The position numbers and the translations under genes are program-made. From the NCBI GenBank assembly GCA_964586075.1, contig CAZPGZ010000002.1:62001-126000 (forward strand): a DNA stretch of 64,000 bases, given 5' to 3'. This document shows, one piece after another, positions 17,782 through 25,701 of this stretch. A model generated the notes under the pieces. The model was not told where the DNA came from and made no database searches. It saw nothing but the letters and a program-made list of their open reading frames with translations. Each line of letters begins with the position of its first letter. The first letter of the stretch is position 1. The stretch comes from JBAZLV01 sp964586075. GTDB lineage: Bacteria; Nitrospirota; UBA9217.

Positions 17782-18768
17782 TTAGATTCTGAAAACGATC
17801 TTGATCGCGGTATCATCCTTGTCGGCAAGATCAAAACCGGCTTTGATAGCCTCCAGCTTAAACTCATTCGTTATAAGCGGCCGTATCTGAACCTGCCCCT
17901 GAATGACGGGGCGGAGCGTTGCGGGAGTCCAGACATACCGCTCCCGCCAGGTATGATGGACCAGGCAGGTATTCACAAATTCCAGTCCATCGTCATGCCA
18001 GCGGCTGATGTTCAGGGTAACGGGCTGTGTCACCCAGCTGTAAAAAACAAATTTGCCGTTATGCTTGATGATTTCGGAGGCTGTGTTGAACGAGCTTTCC
18101 GATCCGGCCGCCTCCACAACCACGTCTGCGCCCTGCCCTTTTGTAAGATCCGACACGACTGCCGCAAGGTTGTCTTTTTTCAGATTCACCGTTATATCAG
18201 CACCCAATTGTTTGGCCAGTTTCAGTTTTCCATCCAGCACATCGGCCACGATCACCTTATAGGCGCCCTTCTGTTTTGCACATTGCGCAATGATCTGTCC
18301 GGCAAATCCTCCACCCATCACAACGACGACATCTCCCAGTTGAACCCCTGAATGAAGACCGGAGTACATGGCGCATGATATGGGTTCACCAAGAGCGGCA
18401 AAATCCATCTCCAGACCGTCCGGAACGGGCTGCAGCTGGAAATCCTTTGCAAGAAAATATGTCGCATAATTGTTATTCCAGCCAAAACAGATGACCTTGT
18501 CGCCGACTTTGAAATCCCTCACTTTTGAACCGATTTCGACAACAGTTCCGCCGCTTTCGTGGCCCAGATAGAAGGGAAATTTCGGCTCCTGTCTGAATTC
18601 GGCTGTTTTAGGCGGAAGCTGCCCGCGGTAAAAACTCTTATCCGACCCGCAAATCCCTATTAAATGGTTTTTTACGATAACCTCATCTTCGCCGCAAACC
18701 AGCTCGCGGTCCACAAGGTCAATGTCGTAAGGCCCTTTCAGCAGGGCTGCTTTCGTTTTGATAGACAT
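17782..18768 (-). CDS. Medium-chain (zinc-type) dehydrogenase lacking the structural-zinc lobe
   Basis: A 328-residue MDR-superfamily oxidoreductase. Catalytic zinc residues are visible in IGICGSD, LGHESGG and LGEPISCA; the Rossmann dinucleotide fold begins VVVMGGGFAGQIIAQ. The usual four-cysteine structural zinc lobe after the GHE region is missing (GDKVICFGWNNNYATYF occupies the place). Substrate is not deducible; sorbitol/threonine-dehydrogenase-like enzymes are relatives. ATG at 18768 follows AAGGAGG. It is 65 bp downstream of the FAD oxidoreductase of the CooS-like operon, has no promoter I can see, and is followed by the terminator, so it may be the operon's last gene. Confidence 0.8.
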   Translation of the reverse strand: MSIKTKAALLKGPYDIDLVDRELVCGEDEVIVKNHLIGICGSDKSFYRGQLPPKTAEFRQEPKFPFYLGHESGGTVVEIGSKVRDFKVGDKVICFGWNNNYATYFLAKDFQLQPVPDGLEMDFAALGEPISCAMYSGLHSGVQLGDVVVVMGGGFAGQIIAQCAKQKGAYKVIVADVLDGKLKLAKQLGADITVNLKKDNLAAVVSDLTKGQGADVVVEAAGSESSFNTASEIIKHNGKFVFYSWVTQPVTLNISRWHDDGLEFVNTCLVHHTWRERYVWTPATLRPVIQGQVQIRPLITNEFKLEAIKAGFDLADKDDTAIKIVFRI

Positions 18769-18833
18769 GGCCAACCTCCTTACGTCCATTGTAACAGCTC
18801 GCCCCAGTTAGAGCAAGCCGGCTTTATCGCGAA

Positions 18834-20048
18834 CTACACGGCTATTAAATCCGCATAGCTGAAGTAGGGAGAGATCAGCCTTTCAACCTCTTTGATATCC
18901 ACGGGATGCGATACCAGTCTGCCGATCACCCCCGCCTGGCGAATGTCTCCCAGGCAGAGCACACCCTTGACAATAGTGTCGCGCACAACGACTTTCCGAT
19001 AGGCATCATGTTTCTGCGCAATCAGGCAGACGTCGCCCGCTTTCCCTTCAATATCGCCTATCGACACCAGCGGCATACCGCCGATTTCAACAGCATTCAT
19101 TGCGGCAGTACCATCGTATGTTTCCTTGAAACCGGCCATGTTGCTTGCGGCAATCCGGCCCTGCTCCACAGCAACCGGCCAGATAGCCGGTACCGTCAAT
19201 TCACCGGTAAGAGGATCAAGTACTTCTGCGGCATCCCCCGCGGCATACATATCCGGCATGGATGTTTCCAGAAATTCATTGGCAATGATGCCGCGCCCCG
19301 TTTTAATCCCCGTTGCAGCGGCAAGCTCCTTGTTCGGCTTTACTCCGATGGCCATGACAACCATTTCGGCAGGAAGAGCACCGCCGGACAGACGCACGCC
19401 GCTCACGGCCCCCTGAGAGACCGCAATACCCTCAACCGACGTATTGACCAGAACATCGACGCCCTTGCTTCGGACTTTGTCCGCCAGCAGGTCCGAGGAT
19501 GCATCGTCAAGCTGGCGCGGCAGTACGCGGGGCAATTTTTCAACAATCGTTGTCTTCAAGCCGCGCGCTTTCAGCGCAAGCGCTGTTTTAAGCCCGATCA
19601 AACCCGCTCCGACCACCACAGCACTCTGAGCACGTTCAGCGGCATGAACGATCTCTTTTGCCTGACGCATCGTCCACAAACTGTATACGCCGGGAGAGTC
19701 AATGCCGGGAAGAGACGGCATGATGGGTGTGGATCCCGTGGCGAAAAGCAGTTTCGTATACTTCAGGAGCGTTCCTGAAGCAAGCTCTACTGTTTTTTGC
19801 GCAGGGGCCACAGCCGCAACCTTGTCCCCCATGATGCAAATTACGTTGTCGCTTGCAAAGTTTTCCACCTGTTGCAGCATGGCGTCAATCGGCTTCAGTT
19901 TCCCGGCTATAATATCCGGCAAATCTATCCGGCTGTACAAATAATCATGCTCATCGGTAATGATTGTTATGGGAGTCCGGGGGTCCAGCTTTCGCAGCGT
20001 CATGGCGGCCGTGGCGCCCGCTATCCCCTGACCAATGATAATATACAT
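18834..20048 (-). CDS. FAD/NAD(P)-dependent oxidoreductase of the CooS-like operon
   Basis: A 404-residue pyridine-nucleotide-disulfide-oxidoreductase-fold enzyme without the redox-active disulfide: FAD motif MYIIIGQGIAGATAA at the N-terminus, NAD(P) motif VVVGAGLIGLKTA in the middle, second FAD motif MYAAGDAAEV. This is the rubredoxin-reductase/NADH-dependent ferredoxin-type subfamily. Located 13 bp behind the CooS-like gene, it could pass electrons between the ferredoxins of the operon and NAD(P)H; such FAD-NAD oxidoreductases are known partners of several CO dehydrogenase clades. ATG at 20048 has GGAGG; the frame is open to 20078. Confidence 0.85.
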   Translation of the reverse strand: MYIIIGQGIAGATAAMTLRKLDPRTPITIITDEHDYLYSRIDLPDIIAGKLKPIDAMLQQVENFASDNVICIMGDKVAAVAPAQKTVELASGTLLKYTKLLFATGSTPIMPSLPGIDSPGVYSLWTMRQAKEIVHAAERAQSAVVVGAGLIGLKTALALKARGLKTTIVEKLPRVLPRQLDDASSDLLADKVRSKGVDVLVNTSVEGIAVSQGAVSGVRLSGGALPAEMVVMAIGVKPNKELAAATGIKTGRGIIANEFLETSMPDMYAAGDAAEVLDPLTGELTVPAIWPVAVEQGRIAASNMAGFKETYDGTAAMNAVEIGGMPLVSIGDIEGKAGDVCLIAQKHDAYRKVVVRDTIVKGVLCLGDIRQAGVIGRLVSHPVDIKEVERLISPYFSYADLIAV

Positions 20049-20061
20049 ACGTCCTCCAGCG

Positions 20062-21510
20062 TTATCGTGCGGCAGCAACAGCTGCCGGCTTCGACATCAA
20101 CTGCGGCAATTCTGTCAGTGGAAGCAGTTCTCCCGGCAGTTTTAGCCCGGGAAGGCTTGCCGCTTCGCCCATATCAACATAGGTTTTTATTCCCTGTGAG
20201 GCAAAGGCAACAGCAGTTGCCAGCACCTTGTTGTGATTGATTTCCTGCAGAACGGCAAAAACAGGCACTCCGTTTGTTTTGGCGTCCTTAGCCATCTCAA
20301 GGAACCCATCGGCATCATGGCATGCCCCGATATGAAGCACCGGAGGAAGATTGAGCTCCGTAATGTTCTTCAGTCCTTCCCTCGTCGCATATTCCGGACG
20401 GCACATGCCCGCCTTTGCCAGAGCTGCGCCCGCACAGCCGGCGGTAATGAGCACATATCCATCCGCGAGCAGTTTTTCGGCCGTCTGCACGATCCGGGCA
20501 TCCTGGGTCTGCGCGATAGTACCGCATCCGCCGAGATAGACCATTCCCTTGAGAGCACCCTTGGCGGTTGCCGTTTGCAATGCTTTAAATGCCTGTTTGC
20601 TGTTCGCTACTGTGAATCCAGAGTGCACCTGCTCCACTGCACCCGGAATTTGAACATCTTTTCCGCGCCGCTGCTGGAAAACCTGTGCGGCCGTTTCAAC
20701 AGCTTCTTTAATTTTCTTTTCATCATTCAATGCGGATGCAGCGAACCGTGCAACCTTTCTGGTTTGCGCCAGGGACACGGTCGCCGGCATGACACACTGC
20801 GAACCGGTAATCAGCAAATCAATCGCTCCGGTCAGCAGCGGCAATTCCTGCGAGTCGTAATTCGTCAATACCGGAAGCCCGCCGTTCGCTTCACCGCCGC
20901 ACAGAGCCACGACATTACACGGAACCGTATGCTTTGAAGCGGCATTCACGACCGCCTGAACAAGCGGGGGCGCCGTATGGCCGAGCAGCACAATGTTTGC
21001 GGCATCGGCTTTCAGCGCGCCCATATTTGCGGACACAACCTTGGGCTCCGTTTTTCCATATACCTGTTCCTTGATCTCACGGATCGCCTGCAATGTCTTT
21101 GCAACCGTCTGGCCGATTTCCGATACCCGGGAGGAACAATCCGCAGGAGCGAGCATACTGTCCCTGGTCGTGCATATCGTCTGCAGCGCACGAGCGTCCA
21201 GCTTTGCATTAAACTCAAGTCCCAGCCCGGCAAAAGCAACCGCTCCGTCCGCAGCCTGCTTCAGAAAACTTCCGGAAACCAGATCTGCCTGCGTCCGTCC
21301 GCATATCGTCTGCTGCGGAACGTCGGCAAACGGGTTCACCCGGCAGGGACCTTCAGAACAGTCGCTGCAGCAGATGTTCATGCGTCCAAAACCACACTGG
21401 GGCTGCATTGCGTCAGCGCGGTCCCAGATCACTTCTGTCTTTGAGCGATGGGCCTTGATAAGCATCTCATTAGTGGCCGCATCAAATGATTTTTTCCGAA
21501 CTTCTTTCAT
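20062..21510 (-). CDS. Short carbon-monoxide-dehydrogenase-like protein (mini-CooS)
   Basis: A 482-residue relative of the nickel CO dehydrogenase catalytic subunit CooS (usually about 630-640). The N-terminal cluster cysteines fall at the same numbers as in the Carboxydothermus enzyme: Cys39 and Cys47 (D-cluster), Cys48, Cys51, Cys56 and Cys70 (B-cluster). Candidates for all C-cluster ligands are present: His178 (LLGHTAP), Cys204 (ALCGGE), Cys239 (GSQCVMP), Cys329 (LGGCG), Cys359 (AGCAGAALAKAG), Cys397 (HIGACHD), plus a lysine in NHNKVLATAV near the catalytic-lysine position. About 90-150 residues of the helical region after the B-cluster, including the histidine proton-relay, are missing. 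So the metal sites may form while the reaction may not be CO oxidation. ATG with AGGAGG about 12 bases upstream, 4 bp after the ferredoxin gene. Confidence 0.85.
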   Translation of the reverse strand: MKEVRKKSFDAATNEMLIKAHRSKTEVIWDRADAMQPQCGFGRMNICCSDCSEGPCRVNPFADVPQQTICGRTQADLVSGSFLKQAADGAVAFAGLGLEFNAKLDARALQTICTTRDSMLAPADCSSRVSEIGQTVAKTLQAIREIKEQVYGKTEPKVVSANMGALKADAANIVLLGHTAPPLVQAVVNAASKHTVPCNVVALCGGEANGGLPVLTNYDSQELPLLTGAIDLLITGSQCVMPATVSLAQTRKVARFAASALNDEKKIKEAVETAAQVFQQRRGKDVQIPGAVEQVHSGFTVANSKQAFKALQTATAKGALKGMVYLGGCGTIAQTQDARIVQTAEKLLADGYVLITAGCAGAALAKAGMCRPEYATREGLKNITELNLPPVLHIGACHDADGFLEMAKDAKTNGVPVFAVLQEINHNKVLATAVAFASQGIKTYVDMGEAASLPGLKLPGELLPLTELPQLMSKPAAVAAAR

Positions 21511-21514
21511 AAGA

Positions 21515-22069
21515 TTATTTATCCTCCTTTGAAAAGTCCAAACTGAGCGCCTTCGACCGCCCTTGCGGCGCTGTCGAATTGACGAAAACAGCTATGTTGC
21601 CCCGCTTTACAGCCAGTACCTTCGCATACGCCTCCTCGTCGCCATAGACGAGCGCGCCGGTCGGGCAGGACGCGACGCAGGCAGGCTGCTCCATATGCGC
21701 ACAGGCATCACATTTCATCGCGACTTTGTATTTTGCCGACGGAGTTACCGTGCCGAAGGGGCAGGACATAACGCACATCCAGCAGCCCCTGCACTTGTCC
21801 TGGGCAACGAACGTCGTCCCTGTTTCCGGATCCCGCTGCATTGCGCCCGCAGGGCAGGCCATCAAGCAGGTGGCGTCCTGACAATGGCGGCACTGGAGCG
21901 GAAAACTCGCCCCGGTCGGTCCGAAAACCCCGACACGCGCCACCGGCTTTGGGTTCTCCCGTACCGCGTCGAACAGCTTTTTGTTTACTGAATTTCGCTC
22001 CACTGCGCACTGCAATTCGCAGGTTTTACAACCCAGGCATTTTTCCCGGTCCACCCAGATACGTTTCAT
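21515..22069 (-). CDS. CooF/HycB-like four-cluster ferredoxin
   Basis: A 184-residue electron-transfer protein with four cysteine motifs for [4Fe-4S] clusters: CLGCKTCELQC near the N-terminus, CRHCQDATCLMACP, CRGCWMCVMSCP and CDACAHMEQPACVASCP. This is the layout of CooF, the ferredoxin that takes electrons from CO dehydrogenase, and of HycB/DmsB-type subunits. Its position directly before the CooS-like gene (4-bp gap) supports the CooF-like role. ATG at 22069 has GGAGGG; the extra upstream codons to 22081 lack a ribosome site. Confidence 0.88.
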   Translation of the reverse strand: MKRIWVDREKCLGCKTCELQCAVERNSVNKKLFDAVRENPKPVARVGVFGPTGASFPLQCRHCQDATCLMACPAGAMQRDPETGTTFVAQDKCRGCWMCVMSCPFGTVTPSAKYKVAMKCDACAHMEQPACVASCPTGALVYGDEEAYAKVLAVKRGNIAVFVNSTAPQGRSKALSLDFSKEDK

Positions 22070-22102
22070 TATTCCCTCCACCTGTAAACAGTCGCCTTGC
22101 TC

Positions 22103-22744
22103 TTAAGAGACCCGTATGCCCCAAAGGCACAGTATTTCTTCAAGCATCTCTGCGGCGCGATTGGGATTAAGGACTCCGCACTGGCAGGGTTTTGCCAGCT
22201 CCACCGCCGCCTCCTGAACCGTCCGCTTGCCCTCTTTGATATCGGCAATCATCTTTCTGACCAGATTAAACGGCACCTGGCCATGACCGCACATGGTCGT
22301 GAACCGAAGAATATCTTCGTCGGGCAGCCGCTCCGTCTTTCCCCAAATACCGAGAGACGTTTCGCACGTATGCCGTTTGACACCGGCCTGCTTGCAGCAC
22401 TCCTGGACCTCGTCGAAAAGGCCGGACACAATCACGGAGATGCCCAGATCTTCATCTTTCAACGCCTTCATCGCCTTGATGAGCGACTCCCGGTTGTCGA
22501 ATACGCCATGCACGATGGATGTATCGCGCGTCTTGTTGACAATTTCCTGCTGCGAAGTTATGAAACTGTTTCCTGTTCTCATGTCGCCGACATTCACCGG
22601 ACCATATTCACTCACGATTTCAAGGAACCGTTTCAGCTTCGTATTGGACCCCACTTCGTTAATGCCTTTTGCCGACATGGCAAACAGAACAAAATCTTTC
22701 TTCAGACTCTCCCGTGTTCCCCGCCGGTGTAATGTATGGCTCAT
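22103..22744 (-). CDS. Unknown Cys-rich protein of the CooS-like operon
   Basis: A 213-residue soluble protein I do not recognise. Cysteines cluster in its second half: ECCKQAG, HTCETS, TTMCGHGQVP and, near the end, KPCQCGVLNPNRAAEM. The CGHG and CQCG elements look like metal or cluster ligands. There is no signal peptide or membrane segment. Its start overlaps the stop of the preceding ferredoxin-fusion gene by 4 bp (ATGA), and the CooF-like gene follows after 33 bp, so it is a fixed part of the operon. It might be a second substrate-site subunit, a maturation factor or a ligand-binding protein. Confidence 0.75.
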   Translation of the reverse strand: MSHTLHRRGTRESLKKDFVLFAMSAKGINEVGSNTKLKRFLEIVSEYGPVNVGDMRTGNSFITSQQEIVNKTRDTSIVHGVFDNRESLIKAMKALKDEDLGISVIVSGLFDEVQECCKQAGVKRHTCETSLGIWGKTERLPDEDILRFTTMCGHGQVPFNLVRKMIADIKEGKRTVQEAAVELAKPCQCGVLNPNRAAEMLEEILCLWGIRVS

Positions 22745-23487
22745 CGCGCTGCCTCCTCAACAAAAAACGGTTTCCCGAGCCCGATGTTCGTTTTTCCGTT
22801 GGGCGTCGGCTTCACTCCGGCCGCTAGGGCTAACTCAAAAGCGGGAGTCGCATCTCCTTGATGAACCTTGCAGGTGAGGTCAAAACTGCATACCGTGGAG
22901 ATTTCCTTCGTCACTTTTTTTACGGCAGCAATTATCTCTTGGACCCGTCCCAGAGGAACGGTCATCTCGATAATTGCGGATAAAACTTTTTCATTCATAA
23001 TTTCCGGATTCATTTTGCCGGTGTTTTTATCAACCATGAGCGTCGTCACGGGATTCCTCGGTTCGAAAACTATGCCTCCCAGCGATGCGATAGCCATGGC
23101 AACCTTCTCGATGTCGGAAAAACGCGCACCTGTGCTCGGCCGTCCCATCTCAATCGCCATTCCGGCTTCCCCAAACTTGAAACGGCCGGTAATGTCATTG
23201 GTTTTCATTTCCTCGGTTCCCCGCCCGGGCACTCGCGTTTCCTTATGCTCCACAAGCGGATTGCTGAAAGTACCGCGTACGGACCGGGGCCATTCCGGCA
23301 TCGGCTCGTAGAGTGCCTTGCCTGTACAAACCTCGGCCCGATAGCATACGCCGCAATCCACACATTCTTCCTGATCAACGCGAGCGCATATCCGGCCACG
23401 GTTGTCACTGGTAAAACCGATTGCTCCCATGGTGCAGTACGCAACGCAACGACCACATCCTACGCATTTGGTTTCGTCTACTTTCAC
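22741..23487 (-). CDS. Two-cluster ferredoxin fused to an unknown domain, first gene of CooS-like operon
   Basis: A 248-residue protein with a ferredoxin module at residues 6-50 (CVGCGRCVAYC, then CVDCGVCYRAEVC with an enlarged last gap) and an unrecognised domain of about 170 residues (AIEMGRPSTGARFSDIEK…, TVCSFDLTCKV…, GVKPTPNGKTNIGLGKP). GTG at 23487 is the start: AAGGAG lies seven bases upstream, and the sigma-54 promoter at 23531-23547 would put longer starts upstream of the transcript. The unknown domain, with conserved-looking Gly/Pro loops, may bind the operon's substrate or contact the CooS-like protein. Confidence 0.75.
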   Translation of the reverse strand: MKVDETKCVGCGRCVAYCTMGAIGFTSDNRGRICARVDQEECVDCGVCYRAEVCTGKALYEPMPEWPRSVRGTFSNPLVEHKETRVPGRGTEEMKTNDITGRFKFGEAGMAIEMGRPSTGARFSDIEKVAMAIASLGGIVFEPRNPVTTLMVDKNTGKMNPEIMNEKVLSAIIEMTVPLGRVQEIIAAVKKVTKEISTVCSFDLTCKVHQGDATPAFELALAAGVKPTPNGKTNIGLGKPFFVEEAAR

Positions 23488-23530
23488 TGCCTTTCTCCTT
23501 TCTGCAATAGCTTGATGCCACTCTTGTATG

Positions 23531-23547
23531 AGCAAAAACAATACCAA
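23531..23547 (-). promoter_or_regulatory. Sigma-54 (-24/-12) promoter of the CooS-like operon
   Basis: On the minus strand: TTGGTATTGTTTTTGCT, with GG and GC exactly 10 bases apart and the TTTGC of the -12 element intact. Transcription would start near 23520, giving a 33-base leader to the GTG at 23487. Confidence 0.75.
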
Positions 23548-23630
23548 TCCAGATACATACGTAACATTATGAATACATTACAAAAATATATGGCCATACA
23601 TACTTTTTGCAGAAACCGCCAAATGATCAC

Positions 23631-23666
23631 GTTTCATATGTTTCAAACGTTTCATTACTTATGAAA
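23631..23666. repeat. Tandem and inverted GTTTCA repeats, candidate activator sites
   Basis: Three 9-base units beginning GTTTCA run head to tail at 23631-23657, and the third forms an inverted repeat TTTCAT-N5-ATGAAA (23650-23666). They lie about 100-130 bp upstream of the -12 element, the usual distance for binding sites of a sigma-54 activator; the PrpR-type regulator next door is the obvious candidate. Confidence 0.55.
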
Positions 23667-23771
23667 AGTATCCAGCAAATATGTCTTTACTAAGAACAAT
23701 CCAAGATGGCAGTTGCCTTGCAAAAGGAGGAGAGGTAAGTCTAGGAAAGATTAAAGGGATTTGGTCTAAAA

Positions 23772-25688
23772 CTATTTCCGAGAATCGTTCTCTTTAAGTC
23801 GACGCCAGAGAGTGGTTCTGCTGATACCCAGTTTAGCTGCGGCTTTTCCGTAATGATAATGAGACTCTTCCAGAGCCTTCATGAGCAGTGTACGGTTCAG
23901 ATCCGTGTCGCCGGCCGTGTACATTAACGCGGATTCAACCCCGGACACCGGCACAGCGGCATGCGCTTGATCGGGTGATTGTGCGAACATCCCCTCGACA
24001 TCTTCAGGCTCTATCACACCGCTCCGGCTGAGCGCCGCCAGGCGCTCCGCGACATTCCGCAGTTCTCTGACATTGCCCCGCCAGTAATAGTCTTGAAACA
24101 GCCGCTGGGCTTCCGGGCTGATATCCCGGAATTTTTTATTAAAGTGGTGGCAATATTCTTTCAAAAAATGATGCAGCAGCGGAATAATGTCTTCGCGGCG
24201 TTCCCTGAGCGGCGGCAGAACAAGCCGGAGGATATCAACCCGGTAATAAAGATCTTCGCGAAAAAGACCTTTCCGCATCAAGCTATACAGGTCCTGGTTT
24301 GTGGCAGCGATAACGCGCACGTTGATCGGGATAACCTTGTCGTCGCCAAGGCGCATTATTTCCCGTTCCTGCAGCACTCGCAGCAAACGGCCCTGCAGCT
24401 TATGCGATATTTCCGAAATTTCATCCAGGAATATCGTTCCCATATGGGCCAATTCAAACAGGCCGATTTTTCCGCCGCGCGCCGCCCCGGTAAAAGCCCC
24501 TTCCGTGTAACCGAACAATTCGCTCTCCAGAAGATTTTCCGGCAGAGCCGCGCAGTTGACCGCAACAAACGGTCCTTTTTTGCGGCCGCTTGCATTATGA
24601 ATGCTTTGGGCAAATATTTCCTTGCCCGTGCCTGTTTCTCCCATAATAAGCACGGTTGAGTTTATGTCACTGAACTCTTTTGCAATGGCTATTGCGCGCT
24701 GTATCGCAGGACTTTTGCCCAGAATGTTGGCTGCGGTCAGTTTCGCCACATGGCCGCGTTGATAGACCTTTCGCCGGATCTTGCCTTCCAGTTCCTGGAT
24801 CGCGCTCACCGGCTGAAACGTTGCCACCGCACCGACCGCCTGGCCGCCGATGGAAAACGGGACCCGGTTAACAGCCATCGGCTGTCCGTTTATTGTTTCA
24901 ATTTCTCCTAATTCCGCGCGCCCGGACTCCAGAGCTTTCGTCAGGCCCAGTTGCGGCAAAACATTGTCCACGGGGAAGCCGACCGCCTCTTCGTTTACAT
25001 TCGCCAATTTCACGGCTGCCGCGTTGATCAGCTTAATGACGCCGTCCGCATCGACGGCGACAACACCTTCGGTTGAATACTCCAGAATCGCACGAAACTG
25101 CTCTCCCCGTTCCTGTTCCTGCCGTCGCACGAGTGCAACCCTCTTCGCTTCGCTCAAGGCCCGGTATATTGCGTCCTGTCCTATCTGAATGAACTCTGCC
25201 TGCAGACCGATCCGTTTTGCCACCCAGGTGGACATGACTCCGCCAATAATTACCGAAACACCGCTGTCCTTTACCGCCTGAAGAATTGACTCGGCCTCAT
25301 CTTCATGCTGCACTTCCACCACCATAAGTTCTATTCCGATTATTTCCTCGATCTTCTTGACACCGTAGATCATGTCGCGGGAACCGACGATCGCAATCTT
25401 CCGGGGCGCGTATTTTTTCTGACACTCCCAAATGGCCCGCATTACTTCGTAGCCGCTTACCGGCAACTCCACCACAGGCGTGCCCCGCACGATCTTTTTC
25501 AGGGCGGCAGCTGTCACGCCGCGGGCGATCAAAACGTCCGTGCCCGTGTCTTTCCAGTCGGCGATTTCACGCACAAACTTGGACAAAACAATTTCCAGCT
25601 CCCAGCCGTCCGTGCCCTGCTCCCGGAAAACATCCTCCACGACGGGAATAATTTCCGGGTAAGGAATAAAAAAGGTGATTTTGCTCAT
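23772..25688 (-). CDS. PrpR-type sigma-54-dependent activator
   Basis: A 638-residue transcriptional activator. Residues 1 to about 190 form a PrpR-N-like sensory domain (starts MSKITFFIPYPEIIPVV), which in the founding member senses 2-methylcitrate. A PAS domain follows (about 200-300, AILEYSTEGVVAVDADG), then the AAA+ domain with Walker A GETGTGKE, the sigma-54 contact loop GAFTGA and LFLDEISE, and a Fis-type helix-turn-helix at the C-terminus (KAAAKLGISRTTLWRRL). ATG at 25688 follows AAAGG; the frame is open to 25742. It faces the same way as, and lies directly upstream of, the CooS-like operon and its sigma-54 promoter, so it most likely controls it in response to a small organic ligand. 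Confidence 0.88.
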   Translation of the reverse strand: MSKITFFIPYPEIIPVVEDVFREQGTDGWELEIVLSKFVREIADWKDTGTDVLIARGVTAAALKKIVRGTPVVELPVSGYEVMRAIWECQKKYAPRKIAIVGSRDMIYGVKKIEEIIGIELMVVEVQHEDEAESILQAVKDSGVSVIIGGVMSTWVAKRIGLQAEFIQIGQDAIYRALSEAKRVALVRRQEQERGEQFRAILEYSTEGVVAVDADGVIKLINAAAVKLANVNEEAVGFPVDNVLPQLGLTKALESGRAELGEIETINGQPMAVNRVPFSIGGQAVGAVATFQPVSAIQELEGKIRRKVYQRGHVAKLTAANILGKSPAIQRAIAIAKEFSDINSTVLIMGETGTGKEIFAQSIHNASGRKKGPFVAVNCAALPENLLESELFGYTEGAFTGAARGGKIGLFELAHMGTIFLDEISEISHKLQGRLLRVLQEREIMRLGDDKVIPINVRVIAATNQDLYSLMRKGLFREDLYYRVDILRLVLPPLRERREDIIPLLHHFLKEYCHHFNKKFRDISPEAQRLFQDYYWRGNVRELRNVAERLAALSRSGVIEPEDVEGMFAQSPDQAHAAVPVSGVESALMYTAGDTDLNRTLLMKALEESHYHYGKAAAKLGISRTTLWRRLKENDSRK

Positions 25689-25701
25689 ACGGTTGCCTTT
25701 G

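Noticed and set aside
23600..23625. A second sigma-54 element (TGGCGGTTTCTGC on the minus strand)
   Set aside because: The GG and GC are only 8 bases apart; the element requires 10.
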